This document shows, piece after piece, positions 1-8,030 of a DNA stretch of 64,000 nt (the stretch's first letter is position 1; the number at the start of each line of letters is the position of its first letter). A program made the position numbers and the translations under genes. The notes under the pieces are model-generated. The model did not search any database. It was not told the DNA's origin and worked only from the letters and a program-made list of their open reading frames with translations. Source of the stretch: Flavobacterium tagetis (GTDB lineage: Bacteria; Bacteroidota; Bacteroidia; Flavobacteriales; Flavobacteriaceae); contig NZ_JAERSF010000005.1 in assembly GCF_016735615.1 (NCBI RefSeq), positions 62,001-126,000 of the forward strand, in the 5' to 3' direction.

Positions 1-460
1 AATCTGCTTCTCCAAAAACCGCTCTCGGATTATTTGGATCTAATGCTTTAGCTTTCGCGTAAGCTTCCATCACTTTAGCAGAATATTTCATTCCGTTTGT
101 CATTGGGTCAGCCACAACATATCCAGTGTAAATTAACGCCTGCATTACATACAATTCTGAATTGGCTTGGTCTTTTATTAATTCGACATCTAATGCATCT
201 TGCGCTTTTGTCAATAACAAATCGATTTTTGTTTTGTCTTTTTCTGTAAAAACAGCTGTTGCATTAATCAAGGCTACATAATAATTTGGCAAATAGCTGT
301 TTTTTTCTGCTGCGGCGATTCTTTCAAACAATGCAGATGCTTCTGTATTCTTTCCTTCTTTCCAAAGTCCAAATGCTTTATTCATTCCTTGTTCAAATTG
401 TGTTTGAGCTGAACCTATTACTACTACAAATAGTGTGACTAAAGTGATGATTTTTTTCAT
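1..460 (-). CDS. Secreted TPR-like protein, 3' part cut by window edge
   Basis: The minus-strand frame opens with ATG at 460 and stays open to the left edge, so only the first 153 residues or so are visible. They start with a Sec signal peptide ending in GSAQ, then alternating helices with short hydrophobic repeats (for example FGLWKEGKNTEASALFERIA, and later AYAKAKALDPNNPRAVFGEA), a pattern typical of tetratricopeptide repeats. It is probably a periplasmic scaffold protein. It starts 49 bp after the DUF2141 gene on the same strand, so the two are probably co-transcribed. Function is not predictable; the protein should be completed from the adjoining sequence. Confidence 0.7.
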   Translation of the reverse strand, partial: MKKIITLVTLFVVVIGSAQTQFEQGMNKAFGLWKEGKNTEASALFERIAAAEKNSYLPNYYVALINATAVFTEKDKTKIDLLLTKAQDALDVELIKDQANSELYVMQALIYTGYVVADPMTNGMKYSAKVMEAYAKAKALDPNNPRAVFGEAD

Positions 461-509
461 TTTATAAGTTATTTAATGGTTTGTTTAAATGGATTAGTTA
501 ATTTGTTTA

Positions 510-917
510 TTAGAATGCAATTTCAACTTTTGAATCTTTAGTGACATTAAATTTAGCATCGCTATACAAAGGAGGTCCCATAAATCCTTTTGCATTGTTT
601 GAAGCCGCGTATTCTTCTATTGGCATTCCCATTGAATTTCTGTCAAGCTTTCCGTTGATGTTTTCATCATGATAAGTTGAAATAGCATATTCTCCCGCAG
701 GAAGATTTTCAAATGTTACAACCGCTTTATTGTCTTTAATTTCGGAAGCCAAACTTTTGTAAGTTGTTTTAAGGAAAGTTCCGTCTGAATTATATAATCC
801 TACTTTCACGATTCCTGTGTCATTTTTCAAACCTGAAACGGCAACAGTTAATTTCACATTTTGAGCAGACATTAAGCTGCAGATAAATAAAATAGTTATT
901 GTAATAATTTTGGTCAT
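510..917 (-). CDS. DUF2141 domain secreted protein
   Basis: 135 residues with a cleavable signal peptide ending MSAQ. The mature part is a small beta-sandwich-like domain with the DUF2141 hallmarks: an early VKVGLYNSDGTFL strand, the LPAGEYAISTYHDENINGKLD segment (residues about 73-93, with the conserved HDxNxNGKLD acidic loop) and a closing GMP...GF region. The family is common in Bacteroidota and is found in the periplasm or on the cell surface; its biochemical role is unknown, and the acidic loop suggests but does not prove metal binding. Followed at 49 bp by the TPR-like gene. Upstream lies a 361 bp repeat-filled gap that separates it from the TonB receptor gene. Confidence 0.8.
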   Translation of the reverse strand: MTKIITITILFICSLMSAQNVKLTVAVSGLKNDTGIVKVGLYNSDGTFLKTTYKSLASEIKDNKAVVTFENLPAGEYAISTYHDENINGKLDRNSMGMPIEEYAASNNAKGFMGPPLYSDAKFNVTKDSKVEIAF

Positions 918-1278
918 GATTTCTTTTTTTAAATTTCTAAGTTACTAAGGTTCTGAGATTCTAAGTTTTTTTTATTGATGATTAAAACTCTTTTTTTTAG
1001 GTTCAGAGTTGCAAAGGTTCAGAGGTTTGGTTTTCTCATTACTAGTATTCAAAACTTTGAACCTTTGTCGCTTTGTTTCTTTGTTCCTTTTAATTTACAC
1101 TTCAAAAGTATATCGGTTTTTAGTCTTTTAAAATTAAATGCTACTGAGTTGTTGATTTTGGTTACTGAATTGTTTTTTCTTGAGGGACAGAGGTTCAAAG
1201 GCACAAAGGTTCAGAGGTTTTCCTCTATTTATTCCCAAAGACTTTGTCCCTTTGAGCCTTTGCCTCTTTGCCCCTTTT
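918..1278. repeat. Intergenic block of degenerate inverted repeats
   Basis: No credible gene. The block consists of short words of the types CTAAGGTTCTGAG (about 932-966), GCAAAGGTTCAGAG (about 1010-1026) and CACAAAGGTTCAGAG (about 1194-1218), each followed some tens of bases later by a rough reverse complement (ACTTTGAACCTTTG near 1053-1067; CCCTTTGAGCCTTTGCC near 1248-1264). Two imperfect hairpins can be drawn. The same word families recur at 8578-9067 and 19371-19512. Two short open frames here are translations of the repeat. Confidence 0.6.
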
Positions 1279-3444
1279 TTAAAGGTTTTTCAACTGATTC
1301 TCATTCTTATTCTGGCTAATCGTCCAGAAGAAACCTACGAAGAAAAATCTGTCTGCTGTTGGCACCACAGCTTGTCTTTGATAAACACCGCTTGCGTCTG
1401 GTGTTTTGGCGTAATCATATCCGAAGATATTTTGTGTTCCTAAAACATTCGAAACAGAGAAATAAAGGATTTTTTGTGTGGTTAATAAATACGCCCAGCT
1501 AAAACTCAAACTATTGTACGATTTTGTTTTTCCGTTCATAAACTGTGTCTGATTCGGATCGTTGTACGGACGCCCTGAGCTGAAACTATTTGTTAAACTA
1601 ACCTGAGATTTCCAATCTGTAATAAAATATTTTGCGACTACAGATAAGTTATGGTTGGCAATAAAACTTGGAGTTGCCATATTTGGAAAGTTCTTATACT
1701 GTCTTTCTGAATCGATATAAGAATATGAAATCCAATATTCTAAGTTTTTATGCAAATTGCTGTCTCTCCAAAATAAATCCAATCCTTTTGCATAACCCGA
1801 TCCGTTGTTATTGAAAACTGAATTGTATTGAATATCTCTTGTGTCGTATTGCACTAAATTACTGTAGTCTTTATAATAAGCTTCGGCTCTCAATGTTTGT
1901 CCAGGTCTTGTAAACGTATAATTTAAAATATAATGTCTTGCTTTTTCACTCTCAAACTGATGATATTTAGAAAATTTAATATAATCTACAACTGGCGTTT
2001 GAGAATAATCACCATAAGCAAAAGAGAACTGACTGTTTTTTGAAGCTTTATATCCTAATGAAGCTCTTGGTGCAATATTGTTTTCGTTTAACAGACTGTT
2101 GTTAGAATATCTTAAACCGACTTTCAAAGCTAGTTTTTTAGAGAATAAAATATCTCCTTCAACATAAGATGCAAAAATGTTAGAATCATAACCATTTGTA
2201 ACATCAAGAGCAATATTGTCCGCTACGTTTTCATCGTACTTGGTAATGAAATAATCACTTCCGAAAGACAATTTAAAGTAGTTTGAAAATTTCTTGCTTA
2301 ATTTCAATTTCAGCTGGGCTGCGTTTTCCTGACTGTCAACTCCGGTGATATCATATTTCAGTTTGTTTTTGCTGTAACCATAGCTAACTCCAGAAGTTAA
2401 CTGCCACCCCGTTCCGAAACTTCCTTTGTAAGACGAGTTCAAATAGAAGTTATTATTATTCATATCAGTTCGAATTGGATTTTCGAAATTGACATTTTTC
2501 TGATTCAAGTCAAATTTTTCAGAATCAAAAGACGCATACAACTTAAATATTCCGTTTGTGAAATTATATCTGTAAACTGTCTCCCCTCCAAGCGATTGAT
2601 AAGGATTATTCCAATCTACATTTTGCGGAATAACCGCCTGATAAGGAGCTAAATTCACATACATCATATTTACGCTCAATGAACTTTTTTTGAATTTCTG
2701 AGTATTTCCCAAGCTCAAACCAACTGTCATTAATCCGATATCTGTTTTTTCATGATCTTCTTCATCTTGTGTATTTAAAAGCAAAACACTTGATAAAGCT
2801 TCGCCATATTCTGCAGAATAACCACCTGTAGAAAAAGCAATTCCGCTAAACAAAAAAGGAGAAAAACGGCTTCTTGTTGGCAAATTATTGGTTGTTGCCC
2901 CATAAGGCTGTGCGACACGAATTCCGTCAACAAAAGTCTGCGTTTCGCTAGCCTCTCCTCCACGTACAAATAAACGCCCGTCTTCGCCAACCGTTTGAGT
3001 TCCTGGCAAAGTCTGCAATGCTGCAACAATATTTCCTGCCGAACCAGCTGTCGTTACAATATCTAAAGGTTTTAAAACCGAAACTCTCGCCTTTTCTCCA
3101 GATTCTAAAGTTCCCGCTGTAATAACCACAGCATCGAGAGCATTAACATTTTCTCTTAATTTTACCGTTTGATTTTTATAATTGGCGACATCAATTTCTT
3201 GCTTGTAAGTTTCAAAAAGTAAAAAGCTTACTACTAAAAATTTGTTTCCTGTTTCTGTAGTTTCAAAAGAAAAATCTCCAGTTTCAGAACTTGTTGCTCC
3301 GTCGTAAGTTCCGTCAATATAAATATTTGCACCTGCAACTGGTTTTCCTTTTTGATCTACTACTTTTCCTGAAATAGTATTTTGGGCAAAAATTAAAGCT
3401 GTAAAAAATAAAAAGCTTATTGTAAAAAATAATCTGGTTTTCAT
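1279..3444 (-). CDS. TonB-dependent outer-membrane receptor
   Basis: 721 residues. A signal peptide (1-20, ending IFAQ) is followed by a carboxypeptidase-regulatory-like domain (about 22-105, NTISGKVVDQKGKPVAGANI), a plug domain (about 120-225, containing GRLFVRGGEASETQTFVDG) and a beta-barrel of alternating aromatic strands to residue about 711. This is the architecture of Bacteroidota TonB-dependent receptors that import siderophores, vitamins or oligosaccharides; nothing in the sequence gives the ligand. No SusD partner is adjacent, which argues against glycan uptake. Unlike most barrels, which end in an aromatic residue, this one has a 10-residue polar tail (NKNENQLKNL) after the last strand. 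A TACATTTG -7 box lies just upstream. Confidence 0.85.
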   Translation of the reverse strand: MKTRLFFTISFLFFTALIFAQNTISGKVVDQKGKPVAGANIYIDGTYDGATSSETGDFSFETTETGNKFLVVSFLLFETYKQEIDVANYKNQTVKLRENVNALDAVVITAGTLESGEKARVSVLKPLDIVTTAGSAGNIVAALQTLPGTQTVGEDGRLFVRGGEASETQTFVDGIRVAQPYGATTNNLPTRSRFSPFLFSGIAFSTGGYSAEYGEALSSVLLLNTQDEEDHEKTDIGLMTVGLSLGNTQKFKKSSLSVNMMYVNLAPYQAVIPQNVDWNNPYQSLGGETVYRYNFTNGIFKLYASFDSEKFDLNQKNVNFENPIRTDMNNNNFYLNSSYKGSFGTGWQLTSGVSYGYSKNKLKYDITGVDSQENAAQLKLKLSKKFSNYFKLSFGSDYFITKYDENVADNIALDVTNGYDSNIFASYVEGDILFSKKLALKVGLRYSNNSLLNENNIAPRASLGYKASKNSQFSFAYGDYSQTPVVDYIKFSKYHQFESEKARHYILNYTFTRPGQTLRAEAYYKDYSNLVQYDTRDIQYNSVFNNNGSGYAKGLDLFWRDSNLHKNLEYWISYSYIDSERQYKNFPNMATPSFIANHNLSVVAKYFITDWKSQVSLTNSFSSGRPYNDPNQTQFMNGKTKSYNSLSFSWAYLLTTQKILYFSVSNVLGTQNIFGYDYAKTPDASGVYQRQAVVPTADRFFFVGFFWTISQNKNENQLKNL

Positions 3445-3467
3445 GTCATCTTTGGTTTTTGATGAAG

Positions 3468-3475
3468 CAAATGTA
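3468..3475 (-). promoter_or_regulatory. -7 promoter box (TACATTTG) for the TonB receptor gene
   Basis: Reads TACATTTG on the minus strand, an exact match to the Bacteroidota TAnnTTTG -7 element, 23 bp upstream of the receptor start codon. I see no TTG at the expected -33 spacing, so the match rests on the -7 box alone. Confidence 0.5.
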
Positions 3476-3585
3476 TTTTAACAATTCATGTTAAAAAATA
3501 TATAATAACCCAATTGTAGATTTTCGAGGATGAGTTGTAAAATACTAATTTGTATCTTAGCTAGGAAAACCAAAAACATCATTTT

Positions 3586-4044
3586 ATGTCAGAAAGTAAA
3601 CGAATTTCAAATCTATATCAGTCTATTTATAACGGAAATCCATGGCTTGAAGTCAATTTAGACAATACTTTAAAAAATGTTACAGCCGAGCAAGCATACA
3701 GAAAAATAAACCCAAAGCTAAATACAATTTGGGAAATTGTGAATCATTTGATTCAATGGAGGAGAAATATTCTGGAGCGTATGCAGGGAGAAACAATTAT
3801 AACTCCAGATCACAATTATTTTGTTCCGGTTTTAGATCCTTCTGAAGCGGCTTGGGAACAATCGCTTCAAACCTTAGCAAAATCTCAAGATTCTTGGAAT
3901 GCTTTTTTTGAAGGTTTTGATGACGAAGATTTAGCAAAGATTTATGTGAATAATGGTCATACCTACTACGAACACATTCACGGAATTATCCAACATGATG
4001 TTTATCATTTGGGACAGATTGTTATTTTGAAAAAACTGCTTTAA
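3586..4044 (+). CDS. DinB-like metal-dependent protein
   Basis: 152 residues without signal peptide or membrane segment, so cytoplasmic. The fold is read from the DinB/YfiT histidine triad: His54 (IVNHLIQWRRN) and His137/His141 (IIQHDVYHLGQIVILKK), which in the family bind a divalent metal in a four-helix bundle. Many relatives are thiol-dependent transferases (for example bacillithiol S-transferases) or damage-inducible proteins of unknown function; the substrate cannot be told here. It is the first gene of a tight four-gene run (gaps of 12 bp, 2 bp and a 1-base overlap), all small soluble or secreted proteins with no obvious shared pathway. Confidence 0.8.
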   Translation: MSESKRISNLYQSIYNGNPWLEVNLDNTLKNVTAEQAYRKINPKLNTIWEIVNHLIQWRRNILERMQGETIITPDHNYFVPVLDPSEAAWEQSLQTLAKSQDSWNAFFEGFDDEDLAKIYVNNGHTYYEHIHGIIQHDVYHLGQIVILKKLL

Positions 4045-4056
4045 AAATACATAATC

Positions 4057-4515
4057 ATGAAAAAGCCACTTTTAGTTTTTGTTTTTTTAATAATGAGTGC
4101 AATCGGTTTTTCGCAAGAAACCGAAGTGAAATATGACGAAGCCTTAGCCAAATCACTTCATGCCGACGAATACGGAATGAAGAAATATGTTTTCTGTCTT
4201 CTAAAATCTGGAAGTAATACAACAGCTTCTAAAGAAGAAAGCAAAAAACTTTTTGAAGGTCATATGGAAAATATTGGCAAATTGGCCAAAGAAGGAAAAC
4301 TAGCTATTGCTGGACCTTTTATGAAAAATGACCGAAATTATCGTGGCATTTATATATTTAATGTAGAAACAATTGAAGAAGCCAAAGCTCTTGTTGCCAC
4401 CGATCCGGCAATAAAAGCCAATTTACTCGAAGCCGAATTAACGCCTTGGTATTGCACCGCAGCTTTGCAGGAAATTCCGGAAATGCATGAAAAAATTGCC
4501 AAGACGAAAATGTAA
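4057..4515 (+). CDS. YCII-related domain protein, exported
   Basis: 152 residues: a signal peptide (1-19, ending GFSQ), then a YCII/ferredoxin-like alpha-beta domain (about 40-135) in which YVFCLLKSGSNTTASKEESKKLFEGHMENI and KLAIAGPFMKNDRNYRGIYIFNVETIEEAKAL match the usual family pattern of a strand, a helix, GPF, then a strand with an A-A-L helix. It ends ELTPWYC, typical for the family. YCII proteins are small dimers, some with enzyme activity, most uncharacterised; export to the periplasm is less common and is recurrent in Bacteroidota. It lies 12 bp after the DinB-like gene and 2 bp before the acetyltransferase gene. Confidence 0.75.
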   Translation: MKKPLLVFVFLIMSAIGFSQETEVKYDEALAKSLHADEYGMKKYVFCLLKSGSNTTASKEESKKLFEGHMENIGKLAKEGKLAIAGPFMKNDRNYRGIYIFNVETIEEAKALVATDPAIKANLLEAELTPWYCTAALQEIPEMHEKIAKTKM

Positions 4516-4517
4516 AT

Positions 4518-5093
4518 ATGAAAACAGAAAAAGAAAAAATGATCTCTGGCGAATACTATAACGCTTTTGATCCAGAATTAGTAAAAGGCCGTCGTACCGC
4601 AAAGAATCTTTTGCACAGCTTAAATGTAAAAGAATACAGAGTTACCAAGAAAGCAAAAGAAATTTTAAAAGAACTTATTCCAAACGCTGGAGCTGGATTT
4701 TATATAGAACCTCCTTTTCATTGTGATTACGGATACAATATTTTTGCTGGAGAAAATGTTTATTTTAATGTGAATTGTGTCGTTTTAGACTGCGCGCCTG
4801 TAAATATTGGATCAAATGTATTTATTGCGCCAAATGTTCAGATATACACCGCTTCACATCCTCTTGACGCCGAACTAAGAAAAACATTGGAAAATGCATA
4901 TCCTGTAACAATTGGAGACGATTGTTGGATTGGCGGAAACTCTGTTATCTGCCCAGGCGTAACAATCGGAAAAGGTTGTGTTATTGGTGCTGGATCTGTC
5001 GTGACAAAAGATATTCCAGACAATTCGCTGGCCGTTGGAAATCCAGCAAAAGTTATTCGAAAATTAAATCAAGAACCTGAATCAAAAAAATAA
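4518..5093 (+). CDS. Maltose/galactoside O-acetyltransferase family
   Basis: 191 residues. An N-terminal maltose-acetyltransferase cap (MISGEYYNAFDPELVKGR) precedes a left-handed beta-helix built from hexapeptide repeats (for example VNIGSNVFIAPNVQIYTASH and VTIGDDCWIGGNSVICPGVT). His114 in TASHPLD is the expected catalytic base that activates the sugar hydroxyl for acetyl transfer from acetyl-CoA. These enzymes are soluble trimers acting in the cytoplasm on free sugars or thiogalactosides, perhaps for detoxification. Start: ATG 2 bp after the previous stop. The stop codon overlaps the start of the next gene by one base (TAATG), so translation is likely coupled. Confidence 0.9.
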   Translation: MKTEKEKMISGEYYNAFDPELVKGRRTAKNLLHSLNVKEYRVTKKAKEILKELIPNAGAGFYIEPPFHCDYGYNIFAGENVYFNVNCVVLDCAPVNIGSNVFIAPNVQIYTASHPLDAELRKTLENAYPVTIGDDCWIGGNSVICPGVTIGKGCVIGAGSVVTKDIPDNSLAVGNPAKVIRKLNQEPESKK

Positions 5094-5482
5094 TGCTTAC
5101 CCTTAATAAAGTTCACCATATTGCCATTTTATGTTCCGATTACGAAAAATCGAAATATTTCTACACTCAGATTTTAGGTTTAACCATTATTCGTGAAATT
5201 TACCGCGAAGAACGCCAATCGTATAAATTGGATTTGGCTTTGAATGGCTCTTATGTTGTGGAGTTATTTTCATTTCCAAATCCGCCACAAAGACCTTCAA
5301 GACCTGAGGCGGTTGGTTTAAGACATTTGGCATTTGAAGTCATTAATCTGGAAGAAACAATTGCTTTTTTAACTTCAAAAAATATAGAATCGGAACCGAT
5401 AAGAATTGATGAAACCACAGAAAAGCGTTTTACTTTTATTGCAGATCCGGATTTATTGCCGATTGAGTTTTATGAGCGTTAG
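5093..5482 (+). CDS. VOC family (glyoxalase-like) protein, YaeR type
   Basis: 129 residues forming two beta-alpha-beta-beta-beta repeats of the vicinal-oxygen-chelate fold. The metal quartet is visible as His9 (VHHIAIL), Glu57 (VVELFSF), His78 (LRHLAFEV) and Glu125 (LPIEFYE). The sequence follows the SMU1112c/YaeR subgroup (SDYEKSKYFYTQILGL; FPNPPQRPSRPEAVGLRHLAF), whose members are glyoxalase-I-like but not firmly assigned a substrate. It is the last gene of the four-gene run starting at 3586 and overlaps the acetyltransferase stop by one base. Downstream is a large nested hairpin repeat that may end the transcript. Confidence 0.85.
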   Translation: MLTLNKVHHIAILCSDYEKSKYFYTQILGLTIIREIYREERQSYKLDLALNGSYVVELFSFPNPPQRPSRPEAVGLRHLAFEVINLEETIAFLTSKNIESEPIRIDETTEKRFTFIADPDLLPIEFYER

Positions 5483-5488
5483 GCTTTT

Positions 5489-5697
5489 GCCACAAAGGCA
5501 CTAAGACACTAAGTTTTTTATTTAAGGCAACGACAAAACAGGCAGTTTGTCATTTCGACGAAGGAGAAATCTTCACAAGTAACTCCGCAATCAAATCGTC
5601 AATCTTTATAGAGCTTCTCGCGGAGATTTCTCCTTCGTCGAAATGACAAAAAACGAGAGAATCTTTGCGTCTTAGCGCCTTTGCGACAAAAAACAAA
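5489..5697. repeat. Nested inverted repeat, copy A of the GTCATTTCGA element
   Basis: Outer arms 5489-5513 and 5673-5697 match at 20 of 25 positions (words ACAAAGGCACTAAGACACTAAG and the reverse). Inside, arms 5546-5572 and 5624-5650 are a perfect 27 bp inverted repeat starting TTTGTCATTTCGACGAAGG. The loop contains AACTCCGCAA and CAATCTTTAT. A second copy with different but equally self-complementary arms lies at 7821-7925. With the flanking sequence this accounts for the 338 bp gap between the VOC and ClC genes. Confidence 0.8.
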
Positions 5698-5774
5698 TCG
5701 AAAGAATTTTCTTATTTATATTGATTTTAACACACTAAATTAAAGATTTCCTATAAAAAACCGAATTTGATTCT

Positions 5775-5782
5775 TAATTTTG
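5775..5782 (+). promoter_or_regulatory. -7 promoter box (TAATTTTG) for the ClC gene
   Basis: Exact TAnnTTTG match 18 bp before the ATG at 5800. It lies inside the longest possible reading frame (TTG at 5767) and so argues that this far upstream start is not used. Confidence 0.5.
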
Positions 5783-5799
5783 TAACCCGCAGAAAAAAA

Positions 5800-7104
5800 A
5801 TGCGGATCTTCAAATTTAAAATGATGAACAAAACGGCGCAAATCAAAAAAAATCATCAATTAATCAAATTCCGAAAATTAGTTATTGTTTCTATCTTAAT
5901 TGGCTTTCTTTCTGCCTTTCTCGGAATTTCACTAAAAAAAATAACTGAATATTACGAAGAAATCTTCTTTCATGAAGTTTCAGTTCATCCCTTATTTTAC
6001 ATTATATTTCCGGTTTTCGGCCTATCGGTAATTTATTTCTTAAGGCAATACCTTTTTAAGAAAAAAGAAAACAAAGGAATCAAAGAAGTCTTTGAAAGCA
6101 CTGCATCAAAATCTAAAAATCTGCCATCTTATAAAATTCCATCACATTTCATAAACGGATTATTAACGGTTATTTTCGGAGGTTCTACAGGAATCGAAGT
6201 TTCAACTGTTGTCGCTACAGCAACTATTGGTTCGGTTGCTCACGAAAAAGAAAATGTTTTCCGTCAATACAAAACAGAACTAATCTGCGCGGGAGTTGCA
6301 GCGGGAGTTACTGCACTTTTCAGCAGTCCGATTGCGGGAGTTTTATTTGCTTTCGAAGTAATCTCCAGAAAAGTAACAAGAGCATTTATCATTTCAAATT
6401 TAATTGCCGTTTCTATTGCTTTTGGTTTGCTAACAATTTTAAAAGAAGAACCATTATTTGCGGTTTCAATTACAACATGGAATTTAAAAGCAATTCCATA
6501 CTTTATTCTTTTAGGAATTTTAGCGGGAATGAACTCTGTTTATTTAACGCGTTGCGTTTTATTCTTCAAATCTCAATTTGGAAAAATTGATACGCATTAT
6601 TACAAAATCATTTTAGGATCTGCTGTTTTAAGCCTTTCGTTATTCTTTTTTCCGCAATTATATGGAGAAGGATATCACGCTATTAAAGGAATTTTCGGAA
6701 ATGCACATCAAGCTCAATTGACAATTACTTTGGCTCTCACATTTATTGGTATTTTAATTCTAAAACCAATTGTAACTTCGATTACACTTGCCTCTGGCGG
6801 TGACGGAGGTGTTTTTGCGCCAAGTTTATTCATCGGAGCATTTTTAGGATTATTGCTAGCTTCTATCTTAAACAGCTTTTTCCATGTAAATGTAATTCCA
6901 GTAAACTTTATGATTATCGGAATGGCTGCGGTTCTAAGTGCTAGTATTCATGCACCTTTTACAGCAATATTCTTAGTTTGTGGATTAACAAACGATTATA
7001 CTTTGTTTTTTCCAATTCTTGTAGTTTGTCTGATTTCAAAATACACAGCCAAAACCATTTATCCATATACTGTATACAGTTATTCTCCAAGCCTAATTAA
7101 ATAA
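5800..7104 (+). CDS. ClC family chloride channel/transporter
   Basis: About 434 residues from ATG 5800 (ATG 5821 or 5824 are equally possible; the TTG at 5767 lies upstream of the -7 box and is unlikely). An integral membrane protein with about ten hydrophobic helices. ClC signatures are present: GGSTGIEVS (the GxEGP-type loop with the gating glutamate), the SSPIAGVLFAFEV helix, and GGDGGVFAPSLFIGAFLG (GxFxP anion-binding loop). There are no C-terminal CBS domains, as in short bacterial ClCs. The family covers both Cl-/H+ antiporters and channels; which applies is not readable here. It is followed 100 bp later by the HPP gene; the pair is bracketed by two copies of one hairpin repeat. Confidence 0.9.
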   Translation: MRIFKFKMMNKTAQIKKNHQLIKFRKLVIVSILIGFLSAFLGISLKKITEYYEEIFFHEVSVHPLFYIIFPVFGLSVIYFLRQYLFKKKENKGIKEVFESTASKSKNLPSYKIPSHFINGLLTVIFGGSTGIEVSTVVATATIGSVAHEKENVFRQYKTELICAGVAAGVTALFSSPIAGVLFAFEVISRKVTRAFIISNLIAVSIAFGLLTILKEEPLFAVSITTWNLKAIPYFILLGILAGMNSVYLTRCVLFFKSQFGKIDTHYYKIILGSAVLSLSLFFFPQLYGEGYHAIKGIFGNAHQAQLTITLALTFIGILILKPIVTSITLASGGDGGVFAPSLFIGAFLGLLLASILNSFFHVNVIPVNFMIIGMAAVLSASIHAPFTAIFLVCGLTNDYTLFFPILVVCLISKYTAKTIYPYTVYSYSPSLIK

Positions 7105-7204
7105 CCTCAAACCGACAAGCTACAGATTCGCAAAGCAATAAAGTCTAATAATATACCGCAAAGTATATTTAAAAACATAACGAGCAAAATAATACCACAC
7201 TACT

Positions 7205-7804
7205 ATGCCCACTGAAAAAATAAAAAGAAGCTATCGCAAAACACGTTACATTCTTTACAAAGAAACTTTAATAGATTATAAAGAACATTTCTGGTCTTTC
7301 TTAGGTTCGTTTATTGGAATCGGAATTTTGGCTTACGTTCAATCCATACATTTCTCTGGTCCTGATGCGGTTTATTTAATTGGTTCTTTCGGAGCTTCGA
7401 GTGTATTGGTTTACGGTATTATTCAGAGTCCGTTTTCTCAACCACGAAATTTAGTTGGTGGACATGTAATTTCGGCTCTTGTTGGAGTCACAGTCAACAA
7501 ATTGGTTCCCGATATTATGTGGATTGCCGCGCCTTTAGCGGTTTCAATCGCCATTATTTTAATGCAGATTACTAAAACGCTTCATCCGCCAGGAGGAGCA
7601 ACAGCTTTAATTGCAGTTATTGGAACAGAAAAAGTAAAAGCCCTTGGTTATATGTATGTTCTTTCTCCCGTTTTTACAGGAGTTATGATTTTACTTTTAA
7701 CGGCCTTGGTTTTTAACAATATGACTTCAAGCAGAAGTTATCCAAGTCACAGTACGTATCACAAACATTACCATAAAATTAGAAAAAGACTGGCGAGAAA
7801 ATAA
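7205..7804 (+). CDS. HPP family integral membrane protein
   Basis: 199 residues with four hydrophobic segments (about 30-50, 55-75, 85-120, 150-170) and the family-naming motif HPPGGATALIAV with His127-Pro128-Pro129. HPP proteins occur in bacteria and chloroplasts; at least one cyanobacterial/plant branch was linked to nitrite transport, but for most the substrate is unknown. The C-terminus is a basic, His/Tyr-rich cytoplasmic tail. It follows the ClC gene on the same strand with a 100 bp gap, suggesting an ion-transport pair. The hairpin repeat copy B starts 17 bp after its stop and may serve as 3' end. Confidence 0.85.
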   Translation: MPTEKIKRSYRKTRYILYKETLIDYKEHFWSFLGSFIGIGILAYVQSIHFSGPDAVYLIGSFGASSVLVYGIIQSPFSQPRNLVGGHVISALVGVTVNKLVPDIMWIAAPLAVSIAIILMQITKTLHPPGGATALIAVIGTEKVKALGYMYVLSPVFTGVMILLLTALVFNNMTSSRSYPSHSTYHKHYHKIRKRLARK

Positions 7805-7820
7805 AAGTTATCAGGTCTCG

Positions 7821-7925
7821 TTTGTCATTTCGAGGAACGAGAAATCACACTAGAAACTCCGCAAAGAAATATCAACAATCTTTATCGATCAGCTTGTTTG
7901 AGTTCTCGTTCCTCGAAATGACAAA
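7821..7925. repeat. Inverted repeat, copy B of the GTCATTTCGA element
   Basis: Perfect 23 bp arms at 7821-7843 and 7903-7925 (TTTGTCATTTCGAGGAACGA...). The loop shares ACTCCGCAA and CAACAATCTTTAT with copy A at 5489-5697. Where copy A has GACGAAGGAGAAATC, copy B has GAGGAACGAGAAATC, and the opposite arm changes to match. A 65-codon open frame covering this repeat is not a gene. Confidence 0.8.
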
Positions 7926-7999
7926 TACATTGAAAATCAATTTTCTAAAATCTTTTCAACAAATCACGATTCGTAATTCGTATTTCGTTTTTTATATTT

Positions 8000-8007
8000 T
8001 ACCTTTG
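8000..8007 (+). promoter_or_regulatory. -7 promoter box (TACCTTTG)
   Basis: Exact TAnnTTTG match 24 bp upstream of the ATG at 8031, on the correct strand; no clear -33 TTG. Confidence 0.5.
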
Positions 8008-8030
8008 ACCTCTCAATAAAAACAAAGATT

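Noticed and set aside
975-1443. Two open frames of 114 and 87 codons on the plus strand
   Set aside because: They translate the degenerate inverted-repeat block and the 3' end of the TonB receptor gene; composition is Phe/Leu/Cys-rich and there is no family similarity.
5767-5799. TTG start for the ClC protein
   Set aside because: It lies upstream of a TAnnTTTG -7 box, and the added residues are basic and unlike family N-termini; ATG 5800 or 5821 fits better.
5489-7925. CRISPR array or IS ends from the repeated hairpins
   Set aside because: Only two copies 2.2 kb apart with genes between, no spacers, no cas genes, no transposase.
7822-8019. 65-codon open frame on the plus strand
   Set aside because: It lies over the hairpin repeat copy B and the promoter of the next gene.
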